The notes beneath the pieces were generated by a model that saw only the letters and a program-made list of their open reading frames with translations, was not told the origin of the DNA and did no database searches. A stretch of DNA of 64,000 nt from Corallium rubrum. Its lineage: Eukaryota; Cnidaria; Anthozoa; Scleralcyonacea; Coralliidae. Of the stretch, positions 47,116 to 59,499 are shown one piece after another (within the stretch, counting starts at the first letter, position 1; every line of letters begins with the position of its first letter). The DNA lies in NCBI GenBank assembly GCA_964035015.1, contig OZ036003.1, positions 3,416,031-3,480,030 on the forward strand. Reading direction: 5' to 3'. Made by a program: the position numbers and the translations under genes.

Positions 47116-50100
47116 ATGTGGGCAAGAGCAGTATGGCAAGAAAAGGGTGAAGAACATGAAGGAGTGATTCCAGAAATCTGGATTGAGGACCAACTTGTGC
47201 GGTGGCCCAATGGTATAAATGTTGTCAAAGCAGCAAAGGAGAATAGACCGCCTTCAGCCAGTTGGCATTCATTTCACCTTGTTAAAGTAAAATGCAGATC
47301 AGGTAAGAGAAAAGTTCAGTGTAGTCTTCAGTAAAGACTATTTAACGTACTCGTAAATTGCTCATGCAAGAGGGAAATTTTCCCTTTGTCTTCTAATTTT
47401 CCCACATGCATATATTATGCAAGCAGGAAATTTAGTAGAAGACAAAGGATTTCTTGGTCTACTAAATTTCCCTCATGTTAATATTTGTATTATTCAAAGT
47501 GAAAAAGCGATTCACTCATCCATCACAAATCAAACAGCTTGATTTCCCTTATTCAGTAAAGTTATCAACCTTTTCCTCGGAGATCATAGTATTACAAACT
47601 GATACCATGACTTTTCAGGAACTTAGCGATTAAATTTCCCCTTTGCCTCGGGTAGGTTTGTAAAAGTCCTCAGGCTTCACCCTCATACTTTTGCAAACCT
47701 ACCCTCGGCTGTGGGAAATTTAATCGCTAATTTCCCTCAAGTCATGGTATTACTTATAAATATTTACTTTACAAAATGAGCAGTGGTTCTGTATCAGGGT
47801 ACACAGACACGAGGCAACTATTCTGATATCACATGGACACAAACTTTGTCAATAATTACTGTACAGTACTTCCATACTAAAGAGCATTAATTTCACTTGA
47901 CAGGTTTATAACTTTCTTTGGAATTATTAATGTACAGTACAAGAGTAATGAGAGCAGTTTGTCTCACAACATACGTGGAAATCCTTTTCCAGTATTCGAT
48001 CTTTATATTTGCAACTGAAATAAGCTTAACATTCCTGTACTAAATTAACAGGTCTTGTACAACTGCCAAAACCACCAGCAAAATTTGCAGTACAGAGTAA
48101 AACCCCAAGACCTAATCCAGACCAGTTGAGAACACCAACACAAAGACAGCGTTCAAGATCTCCCTATAGCCAAAAAGGAAATTATGGAAATATTAAATCC
48201 ACATGCAAATCAGCCAGACAAAGAAAAGATTCAACATTGCCTGGAACATCATCTTCCTCAATGCCTGTATTTCGCTCAAGACCTCATCGTTCAAGATCCA
48301 GATCTTATCGTCGTTCGAGGTCAAGATCTTATGGCTCGAGATCAAGATCAAGATCAAGTTCTCATCATTCAAGATCAAGATCTGAGTCACATCCACACAC
48401 CAATCATTGTAATTCAGGCTCTTACTCAAGATCCAAATCACAAAGATCCGTAGCCCACTCCTTTGAAATAGAATCAAGTCTATCCTCTAATGAACCACAA
48501 ACTGTGGAACAAAACAGGAAATTACCTGCTCAATATCCGTTGTCAGAAGAAAGTGAGTTTTGACCATTTATTTCTTTTCTAGCTTATTCCCTTAATTAAA
48601 TTTCTCACTTATTGTTATGAAATACTATACAGTATGAATATTTGACATTTACACTACCTGTAGTTATGTTTATGGCATAACAAGTAATCTGTGCTTGCTG
48701 GTTATCATAATCTTATTTCATCGGAAACTGTGTTGGTGATGTTTGGCAATACAAATATATGAAAAGCAGGCTTAACTTAGTGTATCACTGCACCTACCTA
48801 CAAATTGTACATGTTTATTCATGTCTGATATTTATTTGAAATTGTAAGGTGTAAATGCGAAATGTTCATAATTGTATTATACCATTAAATAGAACTGTTA
48901 TTAAACAGTTTAATTTTACCATTCAATTGTGGTTCATATAAATTGTCAAAATTATTAACACTTATTTATTTTTCTTCTTTTTAAATATTATTTCTCCAAG
49001 AATTTCAAAAGCGAGTTCTACATTTACTTTTGGAAATAAGAGACTCTTTACACAATGTTGGAAGACGATATGAGCCTGATGCATCAGATTTTCATGTTCA
49101 AAGAATCGAGACTGTTCTACAATTTAAAGAACTAGAGAATTCGCTTGAAGACGAGAGCAAAAAAAACTTGCTGGTATGGTACATTATTGTTTAAATAGAA
49201 ACTAAATGTAGTGCTTTTTACCCTATTGAGCCATAAAATGTGTCAGTCAACTGACCAACTGTACATACCAGCTTTGTACAATTATATTATATCAGTGCTA
49301 CAGACTGAATTTTAACACTTTCAAAACGATAATCAACTGTTTATGTTATTACTTACGTTTTTGATGTATTTGATCCTTTCTATATGATGATATGCAGAAT
49401 ATAGATAGCATTGGAATTGGTGTACAGTGGTTCCGTGACTTTTATATTAAAATATGCCATTGTCATATGAACTTGGATGAACAGATATACTCGCAGTTTC
49501 GCATACAATCTTACATCGAGCAAACTGATGATTGAATATCTTGTCTGATGTTTAAATAGTTCAACTTCACCCAGTAAACCAGTGTCCTCGCGCACGTTGC
49601 TTTGTGCATCTTTATTCCTCACCCTCCTACGCTACCCTACGCCATCCCAAGCAATCCTGGCAATTTCCCCCCAAATAAGGTTAAAACTGCCGGGGGATCG
49701 GACTTGCCAGGATGGTGTGAGGATGGCGTAGAACAATGTCGAAACTTGCCAGGATTGCGTGGGATTGCGGTTGATGGTGTAAATAGTGTTTTTCACCGCA
49801 TTTCTTCAATGCTAATGCACAGTATATTTAAAGCCTGGTTCTCATATGTCGCCGATCGTCGCCGAACCATGATTTAGATGCATGTTAAGTAAAAGAATAA
49901 AAGCACTGCTTTTCTGTATTGTTCTTTATTACTTAACATGCTGCTGCACTTCCCGTTTTAACATGCATTTAAATCACAAATCACCGACGATCGGCGACAT
50001 GAGAAATCCAACCATTCAGTACTTCACGGCAATTTCCCCATGGGATGTGGAAGGGTGGTACTTTGTATAGTATTGTTATAGCGGCTCAATATTTTTATAA

Positions 50101-50887
50101 TTAATATTTTTAACTAGGTGTCTAGATTAGGAAGTATTGGTGGCACTTCTATAAAAGAAAATATGAGAAATGTTATGAAAAGGTATACTGTATATCCCAT
50201 AAAATAATTAGCATTTATAGCTTTTATAATTATTGATCAGTAGTGTGTTTTAATAGGTTTATTATTGAATGTGTCAGTGTGATATTAGTACAAGTATACA
50301 AATTTTAATAATTGTCAGTTGTTTCCTGTACAAGCTGTATTTATAGAAAAACTCTGTTAGAAAAACTCTGAGCTCTAGCTTTTTTCCCCCTGAGATTATT
50401 AACTAACACAGCTTGTACAGCAAACAACTGACAATTATATCACTTATATTATTAATTATTATTATATTACTGACATCAAGCTGTAACTTCTTAAACTGAC
50501 TATACAAATTTTATGTTTATATATTAAATTGTGTTAAAATATATTAATATTTTACAGGCTTTTTAGTAATGAAGTAATGTCGTGTATGAATATGAGAGGA
50601 AATGGAGGAAAGATTGCGTTTAATGAGACTAGGACTTTTCAAGTTGTTACAGGTAACAAATAATTATTTATTGGTGATATGAAGTTGATGACTAAAGGGG
50701 AATAGGGGATTTCTGACTATAATGTATATATACAGGTATATAATTTTTCTGTCTTAATTGATTATTTTTAGCAAGTGTGTTAAAGAGCAGCCCAGGAACA
50801 GAGAATGATGTTGCTTCTTTGTGCTCTTCATTGTTGAAGTATGCTCCAGACAGGAAAGGTGGTGGTGGAAGAAGTCAGAAAGAGTAA
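47116..50887 (+). CDS. Six-exon transposon accessory gene: RS-rich linker plus DUF4806-type domain
   Basis: Exons 47116-47302, 48052-48552, 49001-49173, 50118-50182, 50558-50652 and 50772-50887 sum to 1137 bp (378 codons plus stop). All donors are GT, all acceptors AG, and the phases 1, 1, 0, 2, 1 join without a stop. Exon 1 encodes a small N-terminal module (ARAVWQEKGEEHEGVIPEIW, EDQLVRWP, WHSFHLVKVKC). Exon 2 is rich in RS dipeptides (SRSRSYRRSRSRSYGSRSRS), as in splicing factors. Exons 3-6 form the DUF4806-like part: FQKRVLHLLLEIRDSL, ESKKNLL, RLGSIGGTSIKENMRNVM, RLFSNEVMSCMNMRGNGGKI, FQVVTASVL. It lies 635 bp downstream of the transposase on the same strand. Function unknown; an upstream exon is possible because ATAG precedes the ATG by 8 bp. 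Confidence 0.8.
47601..47751. mobile_element. Foldback MITE in intron 1 of the accessory gene
   Basis: GATACCATGAC and GTCATGGTAT form the ends. Inside, TTAGCGATTAAATTTCCC pairs with GGGAAATTTAATCGCTAA, and GGGTAGGTTTG pairs with CAAACCTACCC. Another weaker inverted pair lies at 47363-47477 (GAGGGAAATTT type words). Confidence 0.75.
49837..50009. mobile_element. MITE in intron 3 of the accessory gene
   Basis: The left end GGTTCTCATATGTCGCCGAT is mirrored by ATCGGCGACATGAGAAATCC at the right. The homology continues inward through GATTTAGATGCATGTTAA and its complement. About 55-bp TIRs. The ORFs over it are spurious. Confidence 0.8.
50308..50438. mobile_element. MITE in intron 4 of the accessory gene
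   Basis: ATAATTGTCAGTTGTTTCCT / GTACAAGCTG is mirrored by CAGCTTGTACAGCAAACAAC / TGACAATTAT. 131 bp. Confidence 0.8.
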
Positions 50888-51050
50888 CTATTTTAATTAT
50901 TAGGGAAGTGGTTAAAATAACATGTCTCCACCTGTAAACATACTTTGCTAGCCTAGATTTACAATTTTCTTTGTAGTGTTTCATTTAGATTTATGTTTAG
51001 TCAAAACGTTAGAATTAGAGTTAACTTGGGGCTAGTTATCCCCAATTGAG

Positions 51051-51212
51051 TCTCATGTGAATGCTTCACCCTGAGGTATCCTGGGTAACAAAAGAATGAT
51101 TATACACACACCTAATAATTTATACAATTATATATAATTACGCATGCATAATTATACAAAACTTGACCCTACCCACTGCGATAACTCGATCAGGATGAAG
51201 CATTGACATGGA
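51051..51212. mobile_element. MITE-like inverted repeat downstream of the accessory gene
   Basis: CTCATGTGAATGCTTCACCC on the left pairs with GGATGAAGCATTGACATGGAG on the right with three mismatches. The rest of 50888-51834 shows no further gene; the 82-codon ORF at 51228-51476 has no recognised homologue. Confidence 0.6.
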
Positions 51213-51834
51213 GGTCCCATTACCCTATTGTTCAAGGTTATATTTCATTCTCATGTTGACGTTTTAACACGGAAATGGACTAACATAGAGAACTTGCGGG
51301 ATATGGATAACTCTGTCCCTCGAGATAACTCAGTCTTTTGTTTTGGCAAGGTCACCCAGACAATCTCACTGCGTTTAAATGGCAAATTCTATTACAGGCC
51401 TGCTAATATATCCATGTACAGCCTTTTAATAAACATTATAGTTTACATTCAAAACAGGTATTTTTGTATTAAGTAAAATATTTAAGTTGTGTTTAATGTA
51501 CATTAAATTTTTGGTAAATCCTCATTACCACTTTATAATATAATTATTACAAGTATATATTATTGCATTGCTTGTCTCTGGTGTTTAATATATCATAGCT
51601 GTTTAAAGCTCTTTAAAATCCTTCTGTGTATATTAAAAATGCATGATGTGAATTTAATATTTGAATATTGCATTTGCAATAAACTTTGGAAATTCAGGTG
51701 ACAGCTCGTATGTCGACCTTTTTAAGTCAGAAATTATTCAGATCATATTAATGTATGTATACTCGGCATATTTTTGTAATGTCCAATCAAAAGAGAAGTA
51801 CGTACGGCAACTTTAAAAAATCTTTTCAAAGTGG

Positions 51835-52130
51835 AAAATTGGCGTTAAAGCGACGTTGTTTCGTCGAAAAAAAGAGGTCGCAGGGACGTCGAAATTTCGA
51901 CGTCGATTCGATTTGCGTTTTCGACGACTTTTTCGACGTTAAATCGACGTCGTTTCGACGTTAAAGCGACGTTGTTTCGACGTAAAAACGACGTCGCATA
52001 TCGACGTCACAGCGACGTCGAAATTTCGACGTCGATTCGATTTGCGTTTTCGACGACTTTTTCGACGTCGTTTCGACGTCCGAGGGCGACGTCGAATCAA
52101 CGTCGAACCGACGTCTTTTTGCCCACTGGG
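51835..52130. repeat. Right terminal/subterminal repeat region of the CMC-like element
   Basis: A dense run of GACGTC-centred words. The block AATTTCGACGTCGATTCGAT with TTGCGTTTTCGACGAC is duplicated in direct orientation (about 51891 and about 52021). Ends ACGTCTTTTTGCCCACTGGG. Denser and more ordered than the left end. Confidence 0.85.
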
Positions 52131-54381
52131 CTGGTTTTCGCGGTAAGAAAATTTTCGCTGCCAAAATCCGGACAGACCAAGGTTAGAGAAGTCAGAGATT
52201 TTAAAAATTTTGTTGAAAACGATTTTATTCAAGATGTATCACAACTCCCTTGGATATAGTATATCAATTTGATAATCCGAATATATGCTGGCAAGTGTGG
52301 AAATCACTTTTTCTTGAGGCTCTTGACAGGCATGCTCCTCTTCGACGAAAGAGATTAAAAGAGAATGCTATTCCCTGGGTTACTCCTCAAATCAAGCAGC
52401 GTATGAGAAAAAGAGATTTTCATAAAAAACAGGCGGTAAAACACAATTCGCAAACCCAATGGGAATTATATAAAACTGAGCGTAATAAAGTGAATATAGA
52501 GATGCGTAAAACAAAGTCTAAATATTTTTGCGAGAAAATTGAGGATTGTACGCATTCCAAAGATGTTAAAAAAAGTTGGTCCTTGATAAATACTATATTA
52601 GGCCGAAAACGCAAATCAACCAATGTTAAAGAGCTTCTAATCAATAACACAACTATTTCAGATGATGAAGCTATTGCCGAATCTTTCAACGATTATTTTA
52701 CTAATATTGGAATGAAATTAGCAGCTGAATCAGTTAATTTATATAGTAATTCGTGTGATGACCCAGTAAATGACGAGAGAGTTGACCATTGTCCTGACAT
52801 ACGTTTCAATTTTTCTGATATCAATGTAAGTAGTGTAGCTTTGCGTTTACAAAATTTAAAAGCATCAAAGGCAACAGGATTGGATAATATACCTGCTAAA
52901 GTTCTAAAAGTGATTTCACATATAATTGCACCATCGTTGACAGCCATATTCAGTTTGTTTCTTAATACGGGTATATATGTAGATGAGTGGAAACTAGCCA
53001 GACTATCTCCTATTTATAAATCAGAAGACCGAAGAAAATGTGAAAATTATCGACCAATCTCAATACTGCCGATAATAAGTAAAGTATTTGAGAGGGAAGT
53101 TTTTGGCCAAATATATGGATATCTAAACGAAAACTCCCTATTGTCAAAATTCCAATCAGGATTTCGACCAAAACATGGAACCTTGGCTGCACTTATTCAA
53201 ATGTGCGACCAATGGTTAGCTAATATGGATAATGGCAAGTTAAATGGGGTTGTTTTTCTGGATATTCGTAAAGCATTTGATTCCATTAACCATGAGATTC
53301 TGTTAAAAAAGCTTAAGGATCAATTTGGAATCCATGGTGTTGAATTAAAATGGTTTGAGTCCTACCTAATGAATAGGCAACAAGTATGTTTTGTCAATGG
53401 CCACACCTCATTACCAAAGAAAATGAGATGTGGCCATTGACAAAAAAAAAAAAAAAAAAAATCCCACAGGGCTCAATTCTAGGGCCTTTGATGTTCTTAT
53501 TGTATGTAAATGACATGCCCGATTATTTAAAAAAAACAACTCCATGTCTCTATGCAGACGACACTCAAATTTCGTCTGCTTCTGACGACTTCGACACGTT
53601 AATTGACAATTTGAATTATGATTTGAATAACGCGCAGAAATGGCTTTCAAAAAATAAGCTTCAACATCATCCCACCAAATCAAAAGTTATGTTTATTGGG
53701 TCATCATATAATCTGAATAACAAAGTTGGAGACAAGCCTATACTGTTAAACAATGTCCCAGTTTCCAGAACTAGTACATATACATGCTTAGGGGTAGACA
53801 TTGATGAAAAACTTAACTGGGAAAAACACGTTGATACAATATGTAGTAAGGTGAGTGCAGGAATTGGGGCAATGAGACGCGTAAAACCCTATGTCCCACC
53901 TGCAACTCTACAAACCATTTACAAGTCATTAGTACAGCCTTACTTCGATTATTGCTCTCCTCTATGGGATAATTGTGGCAAAACACTTCAAGAAAAATTG
54001 CAAAAATTTCAGTCTCGTGCGGCAAGAGTGATTACCGGAACCAGCTACGATGTAAGCTCTGTTGATGTCTTGGACACTCTCGGTTGGCAAACACTTGATG
54101 TAAGACGATCCCAGAACAAAGCGATATTTATGTACAAAATACTCAATAAACACACTGCCCGTAATCTAAATGAATTGTTCTGCAAAAGAAACATATCTCA
54201 GAACAATTACAATCTTCGAAATAGTGAAACAGATTTATCTTTGCCAAAGCCTAAAACAGAATTTTTGAAAAAAGGCTTTGGATATAGCGGTGCCATGCTG
54301 TGGAATCATCTTTCCCAAGATTCCAAACAATCTGAAACACTCTGTTCTTTCAAAAGAGCGATACGTCAGACTTTGAGTTGA
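52131..54381 (+). pseudogene. LINE ORF2, reverse-transcriptase part with two lesions
   Basis: Starts with VFAVRKFSLPKSGQTKVREV. A single missing base near 52250 (LPW then DIVYQFDNP) shifts the frame. RT motifs follow: ATGLDNIPAKVLK, NYRPISILPIISKVFER, FQSGFRPKHGTLAAL, motif A VFLDIRKAFDSINH. At 53437-53462 a 20-base A run and a small palindrome break the protein just before PQGSILGPL. The rest gives LYADDTQ (motif C), LGVDIDEKLNWEKH, and the C-terminus to 54381. These lesions make the copy inactive. Confidence 0.9.
53393..53462. repeat. Small palindrome plus A20 run inside the LINE RT
   Basis: GTCAATGGCCACACCTCATT at 53393-53412 is mirrored by AATGAGATGTGGCCATTGAC ending near 53441, one mismatch apart, and an uninterrupted A run follows directly. 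The expected protein needs only CG-IPQGS here, so the extra bases are an insertion, either biological or an assembly error. Confidence 0.8.
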
Positions 54382-54567
54382 GCTGTAGGTACTGCTCAAT
54401 TTTTAACTTGTCTTTCTCTTTTGTAAATACTAAAATTTTTAAACCTCCTTTTATATATATTAATATTGATTATTCTGTAAATAGTTATTGTGTGACGCCC
54501 CTCGTGGAAATCAGCGTATGTTGTCCGAAGCTAGCGTGTTTAAATAAAGTTTTACATACATATATAC

Positions 54568-55254
54568 ATTCGCAATGCCAGAAAGCCGAACAACGCCTCA
54601 GAAGTCCGCAGCTTCCTTGGCCTTGTTAACTACTGCAGTCGCTTCATTCCAAATTTCTCCACGTTAGCTGCTCCTCTGCACCAACTCACATGCAAGGCGG
54701 TGCCATGGACGTGGACAGGCCTGCATCAAAACGCTTTTGAACGCCTGCAACACGTTTTAACCAGCGATCTTGTCATGGCACACTTCGACCCGTCTGCCCC
54801 AACACAGCTTCGTGTGGATGCCAGCCCTGGTGGCCTTGGTGCCATCTTAACCCAGACCCAGGACGGCCAAACGAAACCAGTGGCCTACGCAAGCCGCACT
54901 CTCACACCAGTTGAATCCCGATATTCGCAGACGGAACGGGAAGCCTTGGCTGTTGTCTGGGGGTGCGAAAAATTTCACCTTTATCTTTACGGAACGACAT
55001 TCGACATCGTCACCAATCACAAGCCTCTCGAGGTCATCTACAGCCCAACATCTAAACCGCCAGCACGCATTGAGCGTTGGGGACTTCGTTTGCAACCCTA
55101 CAAATTCCACCTTCGGTACTCACCTGGAGTTAACAATCCTGCCGACGTTTTGTCTCGTTTACCACTCACCAACCAAGTGCCACTGGCTCGTAACACAGCT
55201 GAAGAATATGTCCAATACATCGCTCAAAATGCTGCTCCCAAAGCGACCCACTGA
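54568..55254 (+). pseudogene. Gypsy pol, second part: RT thumb and RNase H
   Basis: Resumes after the LINE with RNARKPNNASEVRSFLGLVN, then RNase H blocks LRVDASPGGLGAIL, SRYSQTEREALAVVWGCEKF, and FDIVTNHKPLEVIY where most Gypsy enzymes have TDHKPL. The Asp-to-Asn change removes a catalytic residue. A frame change at 55250 (ATH-stop against LTEIQEATKQDP) separates it from the integrase. Confidence 0.88.
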
Positions 55255-56501
55255 CCGAGATACAAGAAGCCACCAAACAAGACCCCATTCTTCAAACCCT
55301 CTGCAGATGCATCACAACCAACTACTGGCCAAAAACTGACATGATTCGACCCTATCTTAGTGTCAAAACTGAACTCACTGTTGTCGACAATCTTATCCTT
55401 CGTGGATCTCGAATCGTGATTCCAGCCTCCCTTCAACAATCGACATTGCGACTAGCCCACGAGGGGCACCAAGGCGTGGTAAAAACAAAGCAATTACTAT
55501 GTGAGAAAGTCTGGTGGCCAGGGATAGACCAAGCGGTGGAACGGCTCATCCGTGTATGTATTGCTTGTCAAGCTCAAGGACCGAGTGCAGCTCCACAACC
55601 TGTACACATGAAAACCATCCCTAGTCGACCATGGCAAACCCTGCACGCCGACCTATGTGGGCCATTTCCGACCAGTGAATCTCTCCTCGTTATGGTAGAC
55701 ACCTGTTCTCGTTGGCCTGAGGTACACATCTTAAAGAGCACTACTTCCACTGTAATCATCAAACACATGAAAACTACGTTTGCGACGCATGGCATCCCAC
55801 ACGAGATTGTTACAGATAACGGACCCCAATTCATTTCCACTGAGTTCACTTCCTACCTGTCTAGCTGTGGTATCAAACATCGTCGCGTCGCACCTTACTG
55901 GCCCCAGGCGAACTCTGAGGTAGAGCGTTTTAACCACACCATAGAGAAAGCGATCCATGCCGCACATCTTGAAAATAAGAACTGGAAGGAAGAACTTGAT
56001 ACCTTCCTGCTGAATTACCGTTCAACTCCTCACTGTACGACTGGACAGCCTCCTGCAGTCCTCCTTTTTGGCCGCAACATCAGAAACAAGATCCCAGCAG
56101 TGCTACCTGTGTCACCGACTGAAGAAACACCTGAAACGATTCTACAGCGAGATGGTGAAAAGAAAGAAAAGATGAAATCATATGCTGGCCACGCTTCATT
56201 GTCAGACATAAAGGAGGGAGATAGAGTACTCCTCAAACAACCAAGTGTAACAAAGCTATCAACAACCTATGACCCGAAGCCGTACACCGTTGAGAAGAAA
56301 AAGGGTTTCAGTTTGGTACTGAAACGACCAAACGAGCCACAGGTCACGAGAAACGGATCGATGGTACGCAAAATCCCGAATGAAGAAGAAACGGAGAATC
56401 CTGAACGAAGCAGAATGAGAGAAAGCATGGAGAAGCAGCAAGAGACCTACACCAGACCGAAAAGGCAAAGTAAGGCACCGGATTATTATGGACAAAAGTA
56501 A
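55251..56501 (+). pseudogene. Gypsy integrase, intact frame
   Basis: The frame opens with LTEIQEATKQDPILQTL and ends at 56501. The HHCC zinc module is present (LAHEGHQG ... RLIRVCIACQAQ). The DDE core shows D in LHADLCGPF, D in IVTDNGPQF and E in NSEVERFNHT. The C-terminal region is basic (RPKRQSKAPDYYG). It inserts cDNA into chromosomes in intact relatives. It is separated from the RNase H frame by one frameshift, so it could be made only by frameshifting or after repair. Confidence 0.9.
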
Positions 56502-56641
56502 TTATACATTTTAACGGACACGAGATATACTTTGCAATAATTAAGTACTTTTCATATTGACTGTTTTGCATGACTTACGCCAAGTCGTTTATTTTTATGT
56601 TGCGAACGATTTGTGACTCTCGTTTTGACGTAAAGGAGGGA

Positions 56642-56766
56642 TGTAGTGTTTGTGACGTATTTCCGTCATGTGATTGACACGTGTATAAGGAAGCGAGGGA
56701 GAGAGGACACGCGAGTGAGATTGGATGTAGATTGAGTTTAATAAAGTGGAGAGTGAAAACATTATA
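56642..56766 (+). repeat. Gypsy 3' LTR
   Basis: Same 125 bp as the 5' LTR apart from one A/G difference (GATTGAG here against GATTAAG). It is preceded by the purine-rich tract AAAGGAGGGA at 56632-56641, the expected plus-strand primer. Confidence 0.93.
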
Positions 56767-57345
56767 CCGCATTCTTAAGGACTTGATCTGTCGAGAGATC
56801 TCTGTTGGATTGGGCATTCATGTGCGTCACGCGAACATCAAAAAATGCACTTTGCCCCTTCCTCCAAAAACCTCTAGCTTTCACATCAACTCTAGCATTA
56901 TCCTCGGTGTTTGCTGTTCTATATTGGTAGTGTTCTCCTGTCAAGGGCTGAAGTGGTGGCTCGACTGACACTTCCTTGCGTACTTCAGAAAGCATGGCAG
57001 CTTCGAGGTCACGAATTTCGTCGTGTCTGATGGAAACGAATCCTCCACGCTTACAGTTCGTTGCATGTTCAACGGTGAACAGTGTGCCACAAGGACACAT
57101 TGATGGCAAATCTTTGATCGGTCGAGAATAGCGAATATTAAGAGCATCTTTAAATTCGCCTTTATTTAAGACAAAGCCTTGATTTTGAATTGGCAAGGCA
57201 TTTAACCAAGATGACGCCCCTTTATCTCTGGCCTGTTTCACTGACCGAAGAATGTCGTGGTTTAAGATGGTATCGATTTCTTTGGCAAGACTGATTTGGT
57301 CCTTGAACTTGCAGTCTCTTGCAATCCCATTTTTTAACAGAGTTT
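56767..57345 (-). pseudogene. Conserved coding fragment in the hAT shell, upstream half (split by Gypsy)
   Basis: On the minus strand from about 57345: LLKNGIARDCKFKDQ, DKGASSWLNALPIQNQGFVL, KDALNIRYSRPIKDLPSMC, PCGTLFTVEHATNCKRGGF, RHDEIRDLEAAMLSEV, VEPPLQPLTGE, ARGFWRKGQSAFFDVRV. The C-x-C-G / H-A-x2-C-x3-GG pattern looks zinc-binding. I know this block as common in cnidarian gene models, where it seems to be the C-terminus of retroelement-type polyproteins, but the exact family is not certain. The frame runs straight into the Gypsy target duplication. Confidence 0.55.
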
Positions 57346-57477
57346 CTTGTCATTTTTAAGAAATATTTCTATAAAGTAGAATTTTTTTTTTTTTCGTCCC
57401 AAAACGTGGGCCATCCAAATTGTGGGCCTGCAGGCTGTAGCCTTAAGCCTATCGGTAAATCCGGGCCTGTGCAACAA

Positions 57478-59100
57478 AAAATCCCTTTATTATAAGGCAT
57501 GTGCCTCAAGGGTAATTTTGAAGCTCTGCCCTGAAATAAGGTACTTTTGAAAGTGTACACTTCAACCACCCCATCAGCTTGCTTCCCACATCACTGACGC
57601 AGTTGAAATGGGACCACTGGGCAAAAGGAATAATATATATTTGTATAATGAAAAATAATACGAACAACAAATTATAACAAATTAGCAATATTAACCAAAA
57701 AATACTACAACTACAATATATTATTCACAATAACAATGACCAGCAATAATCCACACATCAATATTTTTAATAATCATACTACTGTCATGAAACACAATGT
57801 TATTTAATACATAAAAAAATATCTATACATATCAGTTCTGTATACAGATACAGCAGATCTTTAAGAAAGTTCAGTACATTCTGTAACAATTACAAATGTA
57901 TGCAGGTCTGATATGTATACAATTTTTCCAGAATGTTGTTCTTATACAGCGAGGTCAAGCGTTTTGGACCATAAAAACAGACAAATAGCAATTTTTACTC
58001 TTTAATATTTGTCCACCACTCATTCTACACTTATTCTAAAGAATAAAGCTCTAAATATTGGGAAACTTCCAAAATTCTTTCGAAGAAAACAAGGTTTTAG
58101 TGGTGAAACGCTCTCTTAATTCATTAGGTGCCAACTTGGCAAAAGCCGAAATACCTTGGTCGGTTCAACGGCGAATATCTCGAAAACGGTGAGTGGGTCA
58201 CCAGGGGTCGTCCCGTTAGAATCACAGATGAGACATTTCTGCAACTTATTACCCAAAAATTGGAGAATTCGAACCGTTGGTATTCGAGATTTTTTGCTTT
58301 GAAAATTGTTGAGAAACAAGTGGGGTCTTCGCTTAGCAACGACACGAGCTACATAAACGATCAAAACAAAGTAGAAAAATACATTTACCTTGAAAATCCT
58401 GCAGATATGGATAGTCCAACAATATAACAAACAATATCGTTGCTTTTTTAAAGAAAAAATTGAATAACAATAGCGTAATATTCGGCATTTCCAAGTGCAA
58501 TGCAAAATTTTCATTTCGAGAACGATGAGAAAATGAAGCCGATTCATTGGTCGAGAAATTCACGTGACAATCACGTGACAGCTGTCCGGCCTCCTCTGCA
58601 TAACAATAGAGATAAAGTGAGTGCTTACCGAACTTGTTGCTTGTTTTCTTACTAAATCCAACGCGTGTCAGCATTACAGGTTGGGCAGTGAGAGGATGAA
58701 AGAATCGTTCTTGTCGTAAGCTCGTTCAGCATATCCTACCTGTGTCAAGTCTGTATTAGCTGGATCATTCGATTCGAAAGGCAAGAGGACAAAAGGAAGA
58801 GGGAAAGAAATTCCAATGACTAATGTGTAAGCTTTGAATTGGATGATGATTTGAGGTGTGTATAAAATCTATAAATGTATAATCAATAGGAAATACAGTT
58901 GATATGTTGCACATCATCTTTTGAAGTTGCATGTTGCAATGGATGCTCTATGTGGTTTACTACATTGTTTTGTGCGTGCATAAATTGGCCTTCTTGCCAT
59001 GAATTGCGCACTTGAAAAACGTCTAGTGCGCACACAATAAAAAAACTGCGTACGGAAGAAATTCCGTGCGCACAGCAAAGTTAGCCGTCTGGCCCATGTT
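57478..59100. other. Non-coding region with possible promoter motifs
   Basis: No convincing gene. At 58561-58580 two TCACGTGAC-type E-boxes (CACGTGACAATCACGTGACA) lie next to CATTGGTCG (inverse CCAAT box, near 58545) in a comparatively GC-rich patch, reminiscent of a vertebrate- or cnidarian-type USF/CLEAR promoter. ORFs of 99-143 codons occur on both strands at 58116-58547 but I cannot identify a product. Confidence 0.3.
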
Positions 59101-59177
59101 GTATTGGATATGACAATTAGCTCTCGCCTTTATTTCAACCTTGTATATCCAATACAACACGGCCACTCATATTGTAA

Positions 59178-59499
<322 letters not shown>

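Noticed and set aside
48193..48477. 94-codon minus-strand ORF and alternative plus-frame ORFs
   Set aside because: Shadows of the RS-rich exon; the chosen frame is the one that splices in phase with five other exons.
51939..52232. Minus-strand Arg/Ser-rich ORF at the transposon's right end
   Set aside because: Produced by GACGTC subterminal repeats; it crosses the transposon border into the LINE, so it cannot be an element gene.
58116..58674. Overlapping ORFs of 99-143 codons on both strands
   Set aside because: No recognised domain and no consistent splice structure; kept only as a possible promoter region.
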